Below are positions 16,401 through 23,738 of a DNA stretch of 64,000 nt, piece by piece; positions within the stretch are counted from its first letter, which is position 1; every line of letters begins with the position of its first letter. Both the position numbers and the translations under genes were made by a program. The stretch spans positions 6,931-70,930 of the forward strand of contig DIGA01000060.1 of NCBI GenBank assembly GCA_002419365.1, read 5' to 3'. The DNA is from Mageeibacillus sp. UBA5734. Its GTDB lineage: Bacteria; Bacillota; Clostridia; Saccharofermentanales; UBA5734. The notes below the pieces were generated by a model that saw only the letters and a list, made by a program, of their open reading frames with translations, ran no database searches and was not told the origin of the DNA.

Positions 16401-19400
16401 GTTAGTAACGATGAAAGTGTATGGCACGATCTGGCCGGCTGCGGTGATCAGCGTCGTCGTGCTGCTCTTGGCCACATTCAGTCCAGGGGTGCGGCTGATC
16501 GGGATGAAATGATCGTCGGTCTCGGGACCGGTTTCATTGGAATCGGCCGTCACCGTGTTGTCGAGGTCGCCATCGCCGCCGCCGTTGGAATCAATCTCCG
16601 CCTGCGTCACGGTGTGGCTGCCGCTGTAGGTCCAGGCTTCGCCGACGTCCAGGATGCCGTCCATGCCGATGTCACCACTGCTGTAGGTCGGGCCTGTCGT
16701 GCAGTTCGGGTCGGTGACCGTGATGCCCGTCAGGCTGACGTTGCCGGTGTTCGTCACCACGAAGGTGTACGGCACCACTTGGCCGGCTGAGGTGATCAGA
16801 GTCGTCGTGCTGCTCTTGACCACGTTCAAAGCGGGTCCCTGGCGAATCGGAATCGCATAATCGTCGGTGTCCGGGCCGGTTTCATTGGAATCGGCCGTCA
16901 CCGTGTTGTCGAGATCGCCGTCGCCGCCGCCATTGTTATTGATCTCAAGCTGAAGCACCGTGTGATTGCCCGTGTAGGTCCAGCTTTCGCCGACATCGAG
17001 TTGGCCGTTGCTGTTGGTGTCGCCGCTGGCATAGGCCGGAGCCGGGCTGACATTCAGGTCGGTGACCGTGATGCCTGTCAGAGTGACATTGCCGGTGTTG
17101 GTGACTACAAAAGTATACGGAACCACCTGGTCGGCATGGTCAATCAGCGTCGTGGTGCTGCTCTTGACCACATTCAGACCAGGGGTGCGGCTGATCGGGA
17201 TTGCCAGATCGTCGGTGTCCGGTCCGGTTTCATTGGAATCGGCCGTCACCGTGTTGTCGAGGTCGCCGTCGCCGCCGCCGTTGGAGTCGATCTCCGCCTG
17301 CGTCACGGTGTGGTTGCCGCTGTAGGTCCAGGTCTCGGTCAAATCGAGCTTGTTATTGCTATTGGTGTCGCCACTGACATAGGCTGCAGCTGCATCCAGA
17401 TTTGAGTCTGTGACCGTGATGCCGGTCAGGGTGACATTGCCGGTGTTGGTGACTACAAAGGTGTACGATACCACTTGGCCGGCATGGTCGATCAGGATCG
17501 TGGTGCTGCTCTTGACCACATTCAGGCCAGGGGTGCGGCTGATCGGGATCGCCAGGTCGTCGGTAGCCGGGCCGGTTTCATTGGAATCGGCCGTCACCGT
17601 GTTGTCGAGGTCGCCGTCGCCGCCGCCGTTGGAGTCAACCTCCGCCTGCGTCACAGTGTGGCTGCCGCTGTAAGTCCAGGTCTCGGTCAGGTCGAGCTTG
17701 CCATTGCTATTGGCATCGCCGCTGACATAGGCCGGGGCTGGGCTGACATTCGGGTCTGTGACCGTGATGCCCGTCAGGGCCACGTTACCGGTGTTCGTAA
17801 CCACGAAGGTGTACGGCACCACCTGGCCCGCATGGTCGATCAAGGTCGTCGTACTGGATTTTTCAACATTCAAGCTGGGATTGGCGAAAAAGTTGCCGAA
17901 ATCAATCGAGCTGACCGATGGGTGATCGGCATCGAGGGTCACGTCCCAGTTGATGGGGTTACCGGATGAATCGTGCGGATAGGTCTGTTCATAGCCAGGC
18001 TGAACGGACTCGGAGATTTCCCAGTCGGCATAGGACATGTCCGGGAAACTGTAATGGCCGTCACCGCCGGTCGTTGTGTCGAGGGTAAAGGTGACGCCGC
18101 CGTAGGTGATGGTGGCATGGATCGTCCAGTCAGAAAGGCCGGTGTCCTCGGCATCCCGGTCACCGTCACCGTTGACATCCAGCCATTTGGTACCGCTGAT
18201 GGCACCCGGCGGTTCTGCCGGAACCGGCAGAGGCACCGTCTTGTTGCCGAACGTTTCGAGCTGGATATGGCCAGACGAACCGCTGACATAGCCAGAACCA
18301 TAGGGGTGATTGGCGTCAGGGCTGCCATACTTGTAACCGCCCCAGGGTATCGTCAACGGATTGGTCGCCAGGGAGGTGTGCAGGTTGGTCCGCCAGAACA
18401 AGGTCCGCGAAAGATGCAATTGGAAGTAGATGACGATCGTATCGGCTTCATCGAGTCCGGCATCGACCAGGTTGTCCTGAGTGATCACAATCGTCCGGCG
18501 GTCAACGGTGTAATTGTCCGGATCACCGGGCAGGACATCGTTGATTTGTGGATCAAATTCAAAGCTGGAGACCGATTTCAACAACGTGAAACCGCCCCAC
18601 ACGTTTTCAGCTTCCAGGTCGTTTTGCGCCGTTTCCAGTTCCTCTCGCGAGCCAATGCTGGCGTCTGGATAAGCCTGGCTGTCCGTCAGTTCAACGGTAC
18701 CCACTTGCAAGTCTTTGACCATGTCAATGAAACGATGGCCGCCATTGGTGAAGTCGTAGGAAATCACCAGCTTGCCATCGTACTGTGACATGCCATCAAG
18801 TCCTGGGCCCCAGGCCGTCTGGACGCCGGTCAGGACGAGCTGGTAAGGGACCCACTCACCCTCGGCATAGGTCTTGCCAAGGTTGCCAGTTGTCCAGCCA
18901 CCGCCTCCATCGACACCACCGTTAAAGCCCATGAGCGATGCGGATGGGTCGCCGTAGTTGATCGTTGCTTCAAGAGCCAGAGGAGCTGCTAAAGCAAGCG
19001 GAGACCCCAGCTCAGGCTCAGTTGGCTCACTGGTTTCGCTGGATTGAGGTTCACTTGCATCCGGTTCGCCTGAACCGGGCTCGCTTTGCGTAGGATCGCC
19101 TGTTTCACTGCTGGTTGTTTCAATGCTGGTTGTATCCTGAAAGCTTCCTGGATCGGATTCTCCAGATTCGCTGGCTGAGGTCTCTCCGCCGCCTGGATCT
19201 GGCTGCATCTCGTCTCCTGATGTCTCAATGGGATCCTCCGAAGACTGGGTGATTCCATCGCTATCCGTTTCCGACGGCGCTGTCTCATCCTGTTCGATCA
19301 CGGATTCATTTCCAAAACCAGCGGCAAACTCACCCGATTCTGTCTCTGATCCATCGATCCCATCCTCAGCTGAAACTTGCAAGCTGGGGGTCAGGATCAA

Positions 19401-19475
19401 TAGGAGGAAGGCTATTGTCACGAATATTGAAAGCTTACCAAGGACAGCTTTCGTAAAGATCCTGTCGCTTGACAT
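13482..19475 (-). CDS. giant repeat-containing cell-wall-anchored surface protein (SdrD B-like plus eleven DUF11-like repeats, MPQTG)
   Basis: The start at 19475 is chosen for AAGGAAG 8 nt upstream and for a clean signal peptide (about residues 1-36). The protein is about 1,997 residues. Order: signal peptide; Ser/Glu/Thr/Pro-rich low-complexity region (to about 165); a unique region (about 170-420); an SdrD B-like domain with WLDVNGDGDRDAEDTGLSDW (about 420-525); eleven tandem ~116-residue repeats (about 530-1808); a divergent repeat-like domain (to about 1930); a Pro/Thr linker; MPQTG, a hydrophobic helix and KKRENS. The tail is the layout of a sortase substrate with Met instead of Leu. Each repeat has an Ig-like DUF11 core (VPYTFVVTNTGNVTLTGITV) and a DxNxNGxLDxxE-type calcium loop. 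It is probably an adhesin or stalk on the cell wall. No sortase gene lies in the window. Confidence 0.93.
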   Translation of the reverse strand: MSSDRIFTKAVLGKLSIFVTIAFLLLILTPSLQVSAEDGIDGSETESGEFAAGFGNESVIEQDETAPSETDSDGITQSSEDPIETSGDEMQPDPGGGETSASESGESDPGSFQDTTSIETTSSETGDPTQSEPGSGEPDASEPQSSETSEPTEPELGSPLALAAPLALEATINYGDPSASLMGFNGGVDGGGGWTTGNLGKTYAEGEWVPYQLVLTGVQTAWGPGLDGMSQYDGKLVISYDFTNGGHRFIDMVKDLQVGTVELTDSQAYPDASIGSREELETAQNDLEAENVWGGFTLLKSVSSFEFDPQINDVLPGDPDNYTVDRRTIVITQDNLVDAGLDEADTIVIYFQLHLSRTLFWRTNLHTSLATNPLTIPWGGYKYGSPDANHPYGSGYVSGSSGHIQLETFGNKTVPLPVPAEPPGAISGTKWLDVNGDGDRDAEDTGLSDWTIHATITYGGVTFTLDTTTGGDGHYSFPDMSYADWEISESVQPGYEQTYPHDSSGNPINWDVTLDADHPSVSSIDFGNFFANPSLNVEKSSTTTLIDHAGQVVPYTFVVTNTGNVALTGITVTDPNVSPAPAYVSGDANSNGKLDLTETWTYSGSHTVTQAEVDSNGGGDGDLDNTVTADSNETGPATDDLAIPISRTPGLNVVKSSTTILIDHAGQVVSYTFVVTNTGNVTLTGITVTDSNLDAAAAYVSGDTNSNNKLDLTETWTYSGNHTVTQAEIDSNGGGDGDLDNTVTADSNETGPDTDDLAIPISRTPGLNVVKSSTTTLIDHADQVVPYTFVVTNTGNVTLTGITVTDLNVSPAPAYASGDTNSNGQLDVGESWTYTGNHTVLQLEINNNGGGDGDLDNTVTADSNETGPDTDDYAIPIRQGPALNVVKSSTTTLITSAGQVVPYTFVVTNTGNVSLTGITVTDPNCTTGPTYSSGDIGMDGILDVGEAWTYSGSHTVTQAEIDSNGGGDGDLDNTVTADSNETGPETDDHFIPISRTPGLNVAKSSTTTLITAAGQIVPYTFIVTNTGNVTLTGITVSDPNVSPAPAYASGDTNSNGLLDVGESWTYTGSHTVTQAEIDTDGGGDGDLDNTVTADSNETGPDTDDLAIPIDQNPALDVVKNSTTILIDHAGQVVPYTFTVYNTGNVTLTGITVSDPNCDADPVLDVGDLNHNGLMEVTEIWIFTGSHTVTQEEIDSNGGGDGDLDNTVTADSNETGPDTDDHFINIGYAADLEVEKTSTTTLITAAGQVVPYTFVVRNTGNVSLTGITVTDPNCTTGPTYSSGDLGLDGILDVGEAWTYTGSHTVTQAEMDSNGDGDGDLDNTVTADSNETGPATDDLAIPISRIPGLNVVKSSTTILITAAGQSVPYTFVVTNTGNVTLTGITVSDPNLDAAAVYVSGDANSNGKLDLTETWTYSGSHTVTQAEIDTDGGGDGDLDNTVTADSNETGPDTDIHAIQIEQSPGLNVVKSSTTILIDEAGQVVPYTFLVTNTGNMTLTGISVTDPNVSPAPAYVSGDNGNNKLDVGESWTFAGNHTVTQFELDGNGGGDGDLDNTVTADSNETDPDTDIHAIPIAQIPGLSVEKSSATTLITAAGQVVPYTFVVRNTGNVSLTGITVMDPDCDIGPSYSSGDIGLDGILDVNEAWTYTGSHIVTQAEIDSNGGGDGDLDNTVTADSNETSPDTDDHEISIGLSPALSVEKTSTTTLITTVGQVVPYTFTVVNKGNVVLTNITVTDPICTVGPTYSSGDTNDNDKLDVGETWIFTGSHTVTLAEITAAGTSTEESPADGWLDNTVMVDSTETEPESDEFSIPVNAPPSIDIAKFALDDSVDDPGDEATFMVVIVNTSLANDPVTITSLTDSIEGGPAFSPLLYTNATLTTPITLPQTILPGASLTVYFEASIDGDRGENIDDIVTVSGTDDEQTPVSDSDGADVDIDTLPPPPTTTPAPTTTLAAILDVFGAEMPQTGDLSDAYPFKVIGLMTLLLAGTLLILWKKRENS
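14046..17888 (-). repeat. array of eleven ~348-bp tandem repeats in the surface protein gene
   Basis: Repeat units begin at each LNVVKSSTTxLI-type motif and are spaced about 349 nt. Stretches coding for SHTVTQAEIDSNGGGDGDLD and NTVTADSNETGPDTDD are almost identical in DNA between units, indicating recent duplication or gene conversion. The middle of each unit occurs in several alternative versions (NVSPAPAY, NCTTGPTY, NLDAAA, NCDADP) that are shuffled along the array. Confidence 0.9.
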
Positions 19476-19650
19476 ATCAATCACTTCCTTTACTTGTCCA
19501 ACATTTTGTCTGAAGTAAAAGCGTCTGTTCCTTGTGAACCTGAATCTACAAATTTTTCTGGATCCCTGCGCGACCTGGATTTTCTGTTCGGACCATGACC
19601 TTGCTGATGTGTTGCCTGAAGCAACTCTTGATAAACTGTATCTGAAAAAC

Positions 19651-19676
19651 AAAAAACCGGCTGATTAAGCCGGTTT
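19651..19676 (-). terminator. terminator inside the leader of the surface protein gene
   Basis: AAACCGGCT and AGCCGGTTT pair over 9 bp around a 5-nt loop and are followed on the minus strand by TTTGTTTTT. The hairpin lies about 176 nt upstream of the chosen start codon and about 105 nt after the predicted transcription start, so it may be an attenuator. Confidence 0.65.
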
Positions 19677-19689
19677 CGCTATTTGCTCC

Positions 19690-19721
19690 TGTCTGATCAA
19701 GCGCCCAAATACAATCAGACA
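19690..19721 (-). ncRNA. candidate regulatory leader stem upstream of the surface protein gene
   Basis: TGTCTGAT (19721-19714) pairs perfectly with ATCAGACA (19697-19690) just 5' of the leader terminator. Together with the upstream sequence to about 19778 this forms a ~125-nt structured leader. It does not match c-di-GMP-I or -II riboswitch cores that I know. The remaining part of the 447-nt gap (19476-19922) holds no gene I can support. Confidence 0.4.
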
Positions 19722-19784
19722 ATCACAGCATCTTGCACGTTTGAAGATACATGAGGTTTCATTTTTCAAGGTTCTAGTACTGTC

Positions 19785-19793
19785 ATTTTACCA
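19785..19793 (-). promoter_or_regulatory. extended -10 promoter of the surface protein leader
   Basis: TGGTAAAAT is read on the minus strand at 19793-19785. The expected start near 19778 would give a leader of about 300 nt. No good -35 box is present. Confidence 0.4.
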
Positions 19794-19922
19794 CAATTGA
19801 TTCAACACTTCACTAAGATTGGCAATTTCACGGTCATATTATGAAAATTTTACTGTCCTTATCCGGCGATCCCTTTGATTCGACTGTTCATTATGCTACG
19901 CTCGGAAGGTGAGGTATGCTGT

Positions 19923-22004
19923 ATGCGTTCATTCAATTCCATTTCCAGATTCCTGATGGCGGCCGTCCTGATTGTAACCAGTTTTCTGCCTGCCGCTTGT
20001 GCCAGCCAGACAGTGGAAACAAAGCCCCAGGCCAGCCCGGAAACAACCTTTGCACGCTTTACAGAGGCCTGGGCCGGACAGGATTATTCCGCGATGTACC
20101 AGCTTTTGTCCAGCGAGTCCAAGCTTAGCATTGCTGAAGCTGATTTCACTGAGCGTTATGCCAAGATCATGCAAGGGATTGAAGCGTCGGAACTGGATTT
20201 TGAAATGGCAGCAGATGGGCTTGCCAGATCGGATGACCAGGCATCGGCCACGATAGCTTTTTCCGTCCAGATGGACACATTGGCCGGACGGCTTGATTTG
20301 ACGGGCTATACCATGAACCTCGTCCAGGAGACAGCTAGTGATGCAAACAGCAAGGAGAAAATCTGGACGATCCACTGGTCGGAGGAACTGATCTTTCCAG
20401 GCATGGGCCCGACGGACAAGGTCCGGGTCCGGCGGATCGAGCCGATCCGTGGTGAAATCATCGATCGCGAGGGCCAGGGGCTGGCTGTCAACGGCGAGCT
20501 GATCACGATCGGTGTTGTGCCCGGCCGCTTTGACCCCGTCCGCGAGGATGCAATCCCGCAGATGGCCCAGCTGCTGGGCATTTCCGAGGAGCGGATTGAA
20601 AAGGCGCTGGGTAGTGCCACCAACCCTGACTGGTTCTATCCAGTCGTAACCCTGGCGGCCAATGCCAATCAATTATCCGCCAAGCTGACTGCGATCGATG
20701 GCGTCCAGTACCAGAAAACGGCAGGCCGGATCTATCCGGCTGGTGCGTCGACCGGACTCCTTACTGGCTACATCGGACCGATCACAGCGGAAGAACTGGA
20801 GAAACTGGCCGGGAAACGGTATCTGGCCACGGACCGGATCGGTAAGATGGGGCTGGAGCAAGTGTACGAGGAGCGGCTGCGAGGCCAACCTGGCGGTGAA
20901 ATCATCATCGTTGGCGAAGATGGCCAGCGGGTCAAGCAGCAGATCGCCCTCCGGGACGCGGTCGATGGTGAAACCATCCAGTTGACAATCGACCTGGCTA
21001 CGCAGTATGCCCTGTACAGACAGATGCAGACCGATGCCGGGGCAGCTGCGGCTGTCGATCCGCTGAGTGGGGAGATCCTCGCTCTGGTCAGCACACCAGC
21101 GTTCGATCCCAACCTGCTCCAGACCTACGTCCCGGATGCGGTCCAGGCCAGCTGGAATGAGGCGGTCAAGCCATATTTTTCCAGCCGGTTCAAGCAAGTC
21201 TATGCGCCCGGCTCCGTATTCAAGCTGGTGACCGCGGCGATCGGCCTCAACACCGGCACCCTCGATCCAGATGAGGCGCTGGAAATTTCCGGACTGAAAT
21301 GGCGGCCAGACAGCAGCTGGGGGACGTATGCGGTCACGCGAGTCAAAGATCCCGGCCAGCCGGTTGACCTGCTGGATGCGTTCCTGTATTCGGACAATAT
21401 TTATTTCGCCCAAAAGGCTCTGGCCATCGGCGGGTCTGCCTTTGCCGAGGGCGCTGCAGGATTCGGTATTGGTGAAGATCTGCCCGTCGATTACCCCTTC
21501 AACACCTCCCAGCTGGCCAATGCTGGTCTGGAAAATCCGGTCCTGCTGGCTGATACCGGCTATGGCCAAGGTGAAGTCTTGTTGAGCCCGCTCCATCTCG
21601 CGCTGTTTTACAGCACGCTGGCAACGGAAGGCAATCTGTTGAAGCCGGTCCTGGAATACCGTGAAGACCGGAAGCCGGAGATCTGGAAAGAACATGCGAT
21701 TGCAGCTGAGCATGTCCCGCTTCTGACAGAAGCGTTGCTCGCCGTCGTTGAAAATCCCGCTGGCACTGCCTACACCAAAGATGGTTCCGAGCATCGCATT
21801 CTGGGCAAGACTGGCACGGCTGAACTCAAGCAAAGCCTCGACGATGAAACTGCAGAAGAAAATGGCTGGTTCGTCGCGCTGAATGTCGATGACCCAGGCC
21901 TTGCTGTTGCCATGATGATCGAAGACGTCAAAACCCGCGGCGGCAGCCACTATGTCGTACCGCTCGTGAAAAAAGCCATGGACGAAGCACTGTCAGGGGG
22001 ATGA
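19923..22004 (+). CDS. penicillin-binding transpeptidase lipoprotein (PBP2a/PBP3-like, class B)
   Basis: The ATG at 19923 follows AAGGTGAGG by 8 nt. The 693-residue product has a lipoprotein signal ending in LPAAC, an NTF2-like N-terminal domain (MecA N type, about residues 38-160), a PBP dimerisation domain (VRRIEPIRGEIIDREGQGLA near 180) and the transpeptidase domain with SxxK (PGSVFK, Ser about 431), SxN (YSDNIYF) and KTG (LGKTGTAE). It crosslinks peptidoglycan stems outside the membrane. The MecA/PBP3-type N-terminal domain is found in low-affinity PBPs of Firmicutes, so reduced beta-lactam affinity is possible but not shown. It is a single gene. Confidence 0.93.
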   Translation: MRSFNSISRFLMAAVLIVTSFLPAACASQTVETKPQASPETTFARFTEAWAGQDYSAMYQLLSSESKLSIAEADFTERYAKIMQGIEASELDFEMAADGLARSDDQASATIAFSVQMDTLAGRLDLTGYTMNLVQETASDANSKEKIWTIHWSEELIFPGMGPTDKVRVRRIEPIRGEIIDREGQGLAVNGELITIGVVPGRFDPVREDAIPQMAQLLGISEERIEKALGSATNPDWFYPVVTLAANANQLSAKLTAIDGVQYQKTAGRIYPAGASTGLLTGYIGPITAEELEKLAGKRYLATDRIGKMGLEQVYEERLRGQPGGEIIIVGEDGQRVKQQIALRDAVDGETIQLTIDLATQYALYRQMQTDAGAAAAVDPLSGEILALVSTPAFDPNLLQTYVPDAVQASWNEAVKPYFSSRFKQVYAPGSVFKLVTAAIGLNTGTLDPDEALEISGLKWRPDSSWGTYAVTRVKDPGQPVDLLDAFLYSDNIYFAQKALAIGGSAFAEGAAGFGIGEDLPVDYPFNTSQLANAGLENPVLLADTGYGQGEVLLSPLHLALFYSTLATEGNLLKPVLEYREDRKPEIWKEHAIAAEHVPLLTEALLAVVENPAGTAYTKDGSEHRILGKTGTAELKQSLDDETAEENGWFVALNVDDPGLAVAMMIEDVKTRGGSHYVVPLVKKAMDEALSGG

Positions 22005-22013
22005 GCTGCTTTT

Positions 22014-22044
22014 GCCGGATTTGGGACGCCGTCCGAAATTCGGC
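22014..22044. repeat. GGGACGCCGTCC palindrome between convergent genes
   Basis: Two 14-nt arms (22014-22027, 22031-22044) pair with one G-T pair and one mismatch around GCC, with flanks GCCGGATTT and AAATTCGGC. It lies between the converging PBP and opuCC genes and shares its core and flanks with the palindrome at 24991-25021. Confidence 0.7.
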
Positions 22045-22045
22045 A

Positions 22046-23008
22046 CTAATCAAGAATCTTGCGCTCTTTTAGAAACTCGAGGGCGACCTCCTTGTGATCG
22101 CGCTGGTTGATATCGACTTCGTAATTGAGCTGGCGGATGGTTTCGATATCGATCTGGCCGGAGAGCTGGCTGAGAATGGTGTCGATGCCGGGAGCTTTTT
22201 CCAGGGCAGAGAGATTGACCGCATAGGCTGCTTCGAATGGTGGATACAAATTGCGGTCATCCTGGAGCCAGACGAGATCATAGGCAAAGATGCGTGCATC
22301 GCTGGAGTAGGCTACGCCGACGTCGACCTGCTGGTCGCGGATGGCCTGGTAGAGCAAATTGATCTGCATCGTGACGGTTCTGGCAAAGGGATCCAGCTCG
22401 TAATGCTTGAGCAGGGGTTGGTAACCGTCGATGGCGCGGTCCATGTAGGCATCGTCCATACCAATGACCAGGTCGGCCGAAAGGCCCTGCAAATCGCTGA
22501 TTGTCTTGAGGTTGTACTGTTCGGCCATGGCACGACGGACGGTGATGGCGTAGGTGTTTTCATAGCCCAGGGGCTCCAGCCATTCGCGTTTCAAAGTTAT
22601 GCGTGATTGATCGCGGACAAATTCAAATACAGATGCTGCATCACGCCATTTGGGGTCGTTGATATTTTCCACTTGTTTGACGATGTCCGGATGGAGCAAG
22701 CCAGATGCCCCGCCGGTGAAAAAGAGGCTGGCGATATCGACATCTCCGGTTTGCATCGCCTGGTCGAGGACCACAACGGAGCCCAGGCGGGGGACAACTT
22801 CGACTTCGTAATCACTCTGGTCTTCGATCAGTGCCTCTGCCATGTAGGCCAACGTAATGACCTCAGCATAGTTCTGGGCCCCTACTTTCAGCGTAATTGT
22901 TTCGGATGTTTTCTGGCAGGCCGCCAGCGGAAGAGCCAGAATCAGGACTAGAACCAAAAGTGTTCGTGTTAAACAGGTGGTGCAGGTTTTAGTCTTTGTT
23001 GAACGCAT
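22046..23008 (-). CDS. opuCC: osmoprotectant ABC transporter substrate-binding lipoprotein
   Basis: The ATG at 23008 follows AAGGAGG and overlaps the permease gene by 20 nt. The product (320 residues) has a lipoprotein signal with lipobox LAAC and an OpuAC-type domain: LKVGAQNYAEVITLAYMAEALIED at the start of the mature chain and YALN-like hinge segments. The family binds quaternary ammonium compounds such as glycine betaine, carnitine or choline outside the membrane and delivers them to the permease. Related binding proteins take ergothioneine, so the ligand is uncertain. It is last in the opuCA-CB-CC operon. Confidence 0.9.
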   Translation of the reverse strand: MRSTKTKTCTTCLTRTLLVLVLILALPLAACQKTSETITLKVGAQNYAEVITLAYMAEALIEDQSDYEVEVVPRLGSVVVLDQAMQTGDVDIASLFFTGGASGLLHPDIVKQVENINDPKWRDAASVFEFVRDQSRITLKREWLEPLGYENTYAITVRRAMAEQYNLKTISDLQGLSADLVIGMDDAYMDRAIDGYQPLLKHYELDPFARTVTMQINLLYQAIRDQQVDVGVAYSSDARIFAYDLVWLQDDRNLYPPFEAAYAVNLSALEKAPGIDTILSQLSGQIDIETIRQLNYEVDINQRDHKEVALEFLKERKILD

Positions 23009-23663
23009 TTTTAACCTCCTTGACCCTTGTCTTGCGGATGTCACGAGGTGTCAGGATGGTCTCGAGCCGGCCCATCAGCAAATCGGCCAGCAAAGCCAGG
23101 CCTGCTGCCGGGATGGCCCCGCTCAAGATCAGGTTGTAATTGATGTTGGTCAGTCCTGCCCAGATGAGCTGGCCCAGCCCGCCACCACCAATGAAGGCAG
23201 CTAAGGTCGCCCAGCCGATCAGGATGACCAGGGTTGTCCGGATCCCAGCCAGGATGAAAGAAAATGCCAGGGGTAATTCGAGCTGGTAGAGGATCTGGAA
23301 GTCCTTAAGCCCCATGCCACGGGCAGCCTCGATCAGGGAAGGCTGGACTTGCTTGATCCCGGTGTAAGTGTTGCGCATGATCGGCATCAGGGCATAGAGG
23401 AACAAGGCGGCGATGGCCGGGCGATTGCCAATACCGAGGACAGGCAGCATGAAAGCCAGCAAAGCCAGGCTGGGAATGGTCATGATGACATTGCCCAGTC
23501 CCAGGACAGGTTTGGCCAGGTGTTCCTGCCGCGTCAAGAGAATCCCCAGTGGCACAGCCACCAGCAGAGCCAGAAACAAAGCAGATAGTGCAATCAGCAC
23601 ATGTTCCGCCGTCCGGGTGGCAATCCGGCCGATGTTGTTGATGAAAAATACGGCAAAGTCCAT
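22989..23663 (-). CDS. opuCB: osmoprotectant ABC transporter permease
   Basis: A 224-residue inner-membrane protein with about five helices and the binding-protein-dependent permease motif (EAARGMGLKDFQILYQLELPLA, EAA loop) followed by GWATLAAFIGGGGLGQLIW, typical of OpuCB/ProW. GGAGG lies 6 nt before the ATG. Many OpuC systems have two permease genes flanking the binding protein; here only one is present, so it would work as a homodimer. A 75-nt gap separates it from opuCA. Confidence 0.92.
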   Translation of the reverse strand: MDFAVFFINNIGRIATRTAEHVLIALSALFLALLVAVPLGILLTRQEHLAKPVLGLGNVIMTIPSLALLAFMLPVLGIGNRPAIAALFLYALMPIMRNTYTGIKQVQPSLIEAARGMGLKDFQILYQLELPLAFSFILAGIRTTLVILIGWATLAAFIGGGGLGQLIWAGLTNINYNLILSGAIPAAGLALLADLLMGRLETILTPRDIRKTRVKEVKNAFNKD

Positions 23664-23738
23664 GGTGAGCCTCCGGTGTTGTTGCTGTCACGGCTGTCTG
23701 CTGCCACGCGGGCAGCAAGGTCGGGCCTGATGCATCGA

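Noticed and set aside
14046..17888. CRISPR-like regular repeats
   Set aside because: The units are ~349 bp, in frame and coding, without short direct repeats and unique spacers.
19690..19778. c-di-GMP riboswitch upstream of the surface protein gene
   Set aside because: The conserved GEMM core (GGGCAAACC, GACGCAAAGCC) and the class II core are missing; kept only as an unclassified leader.
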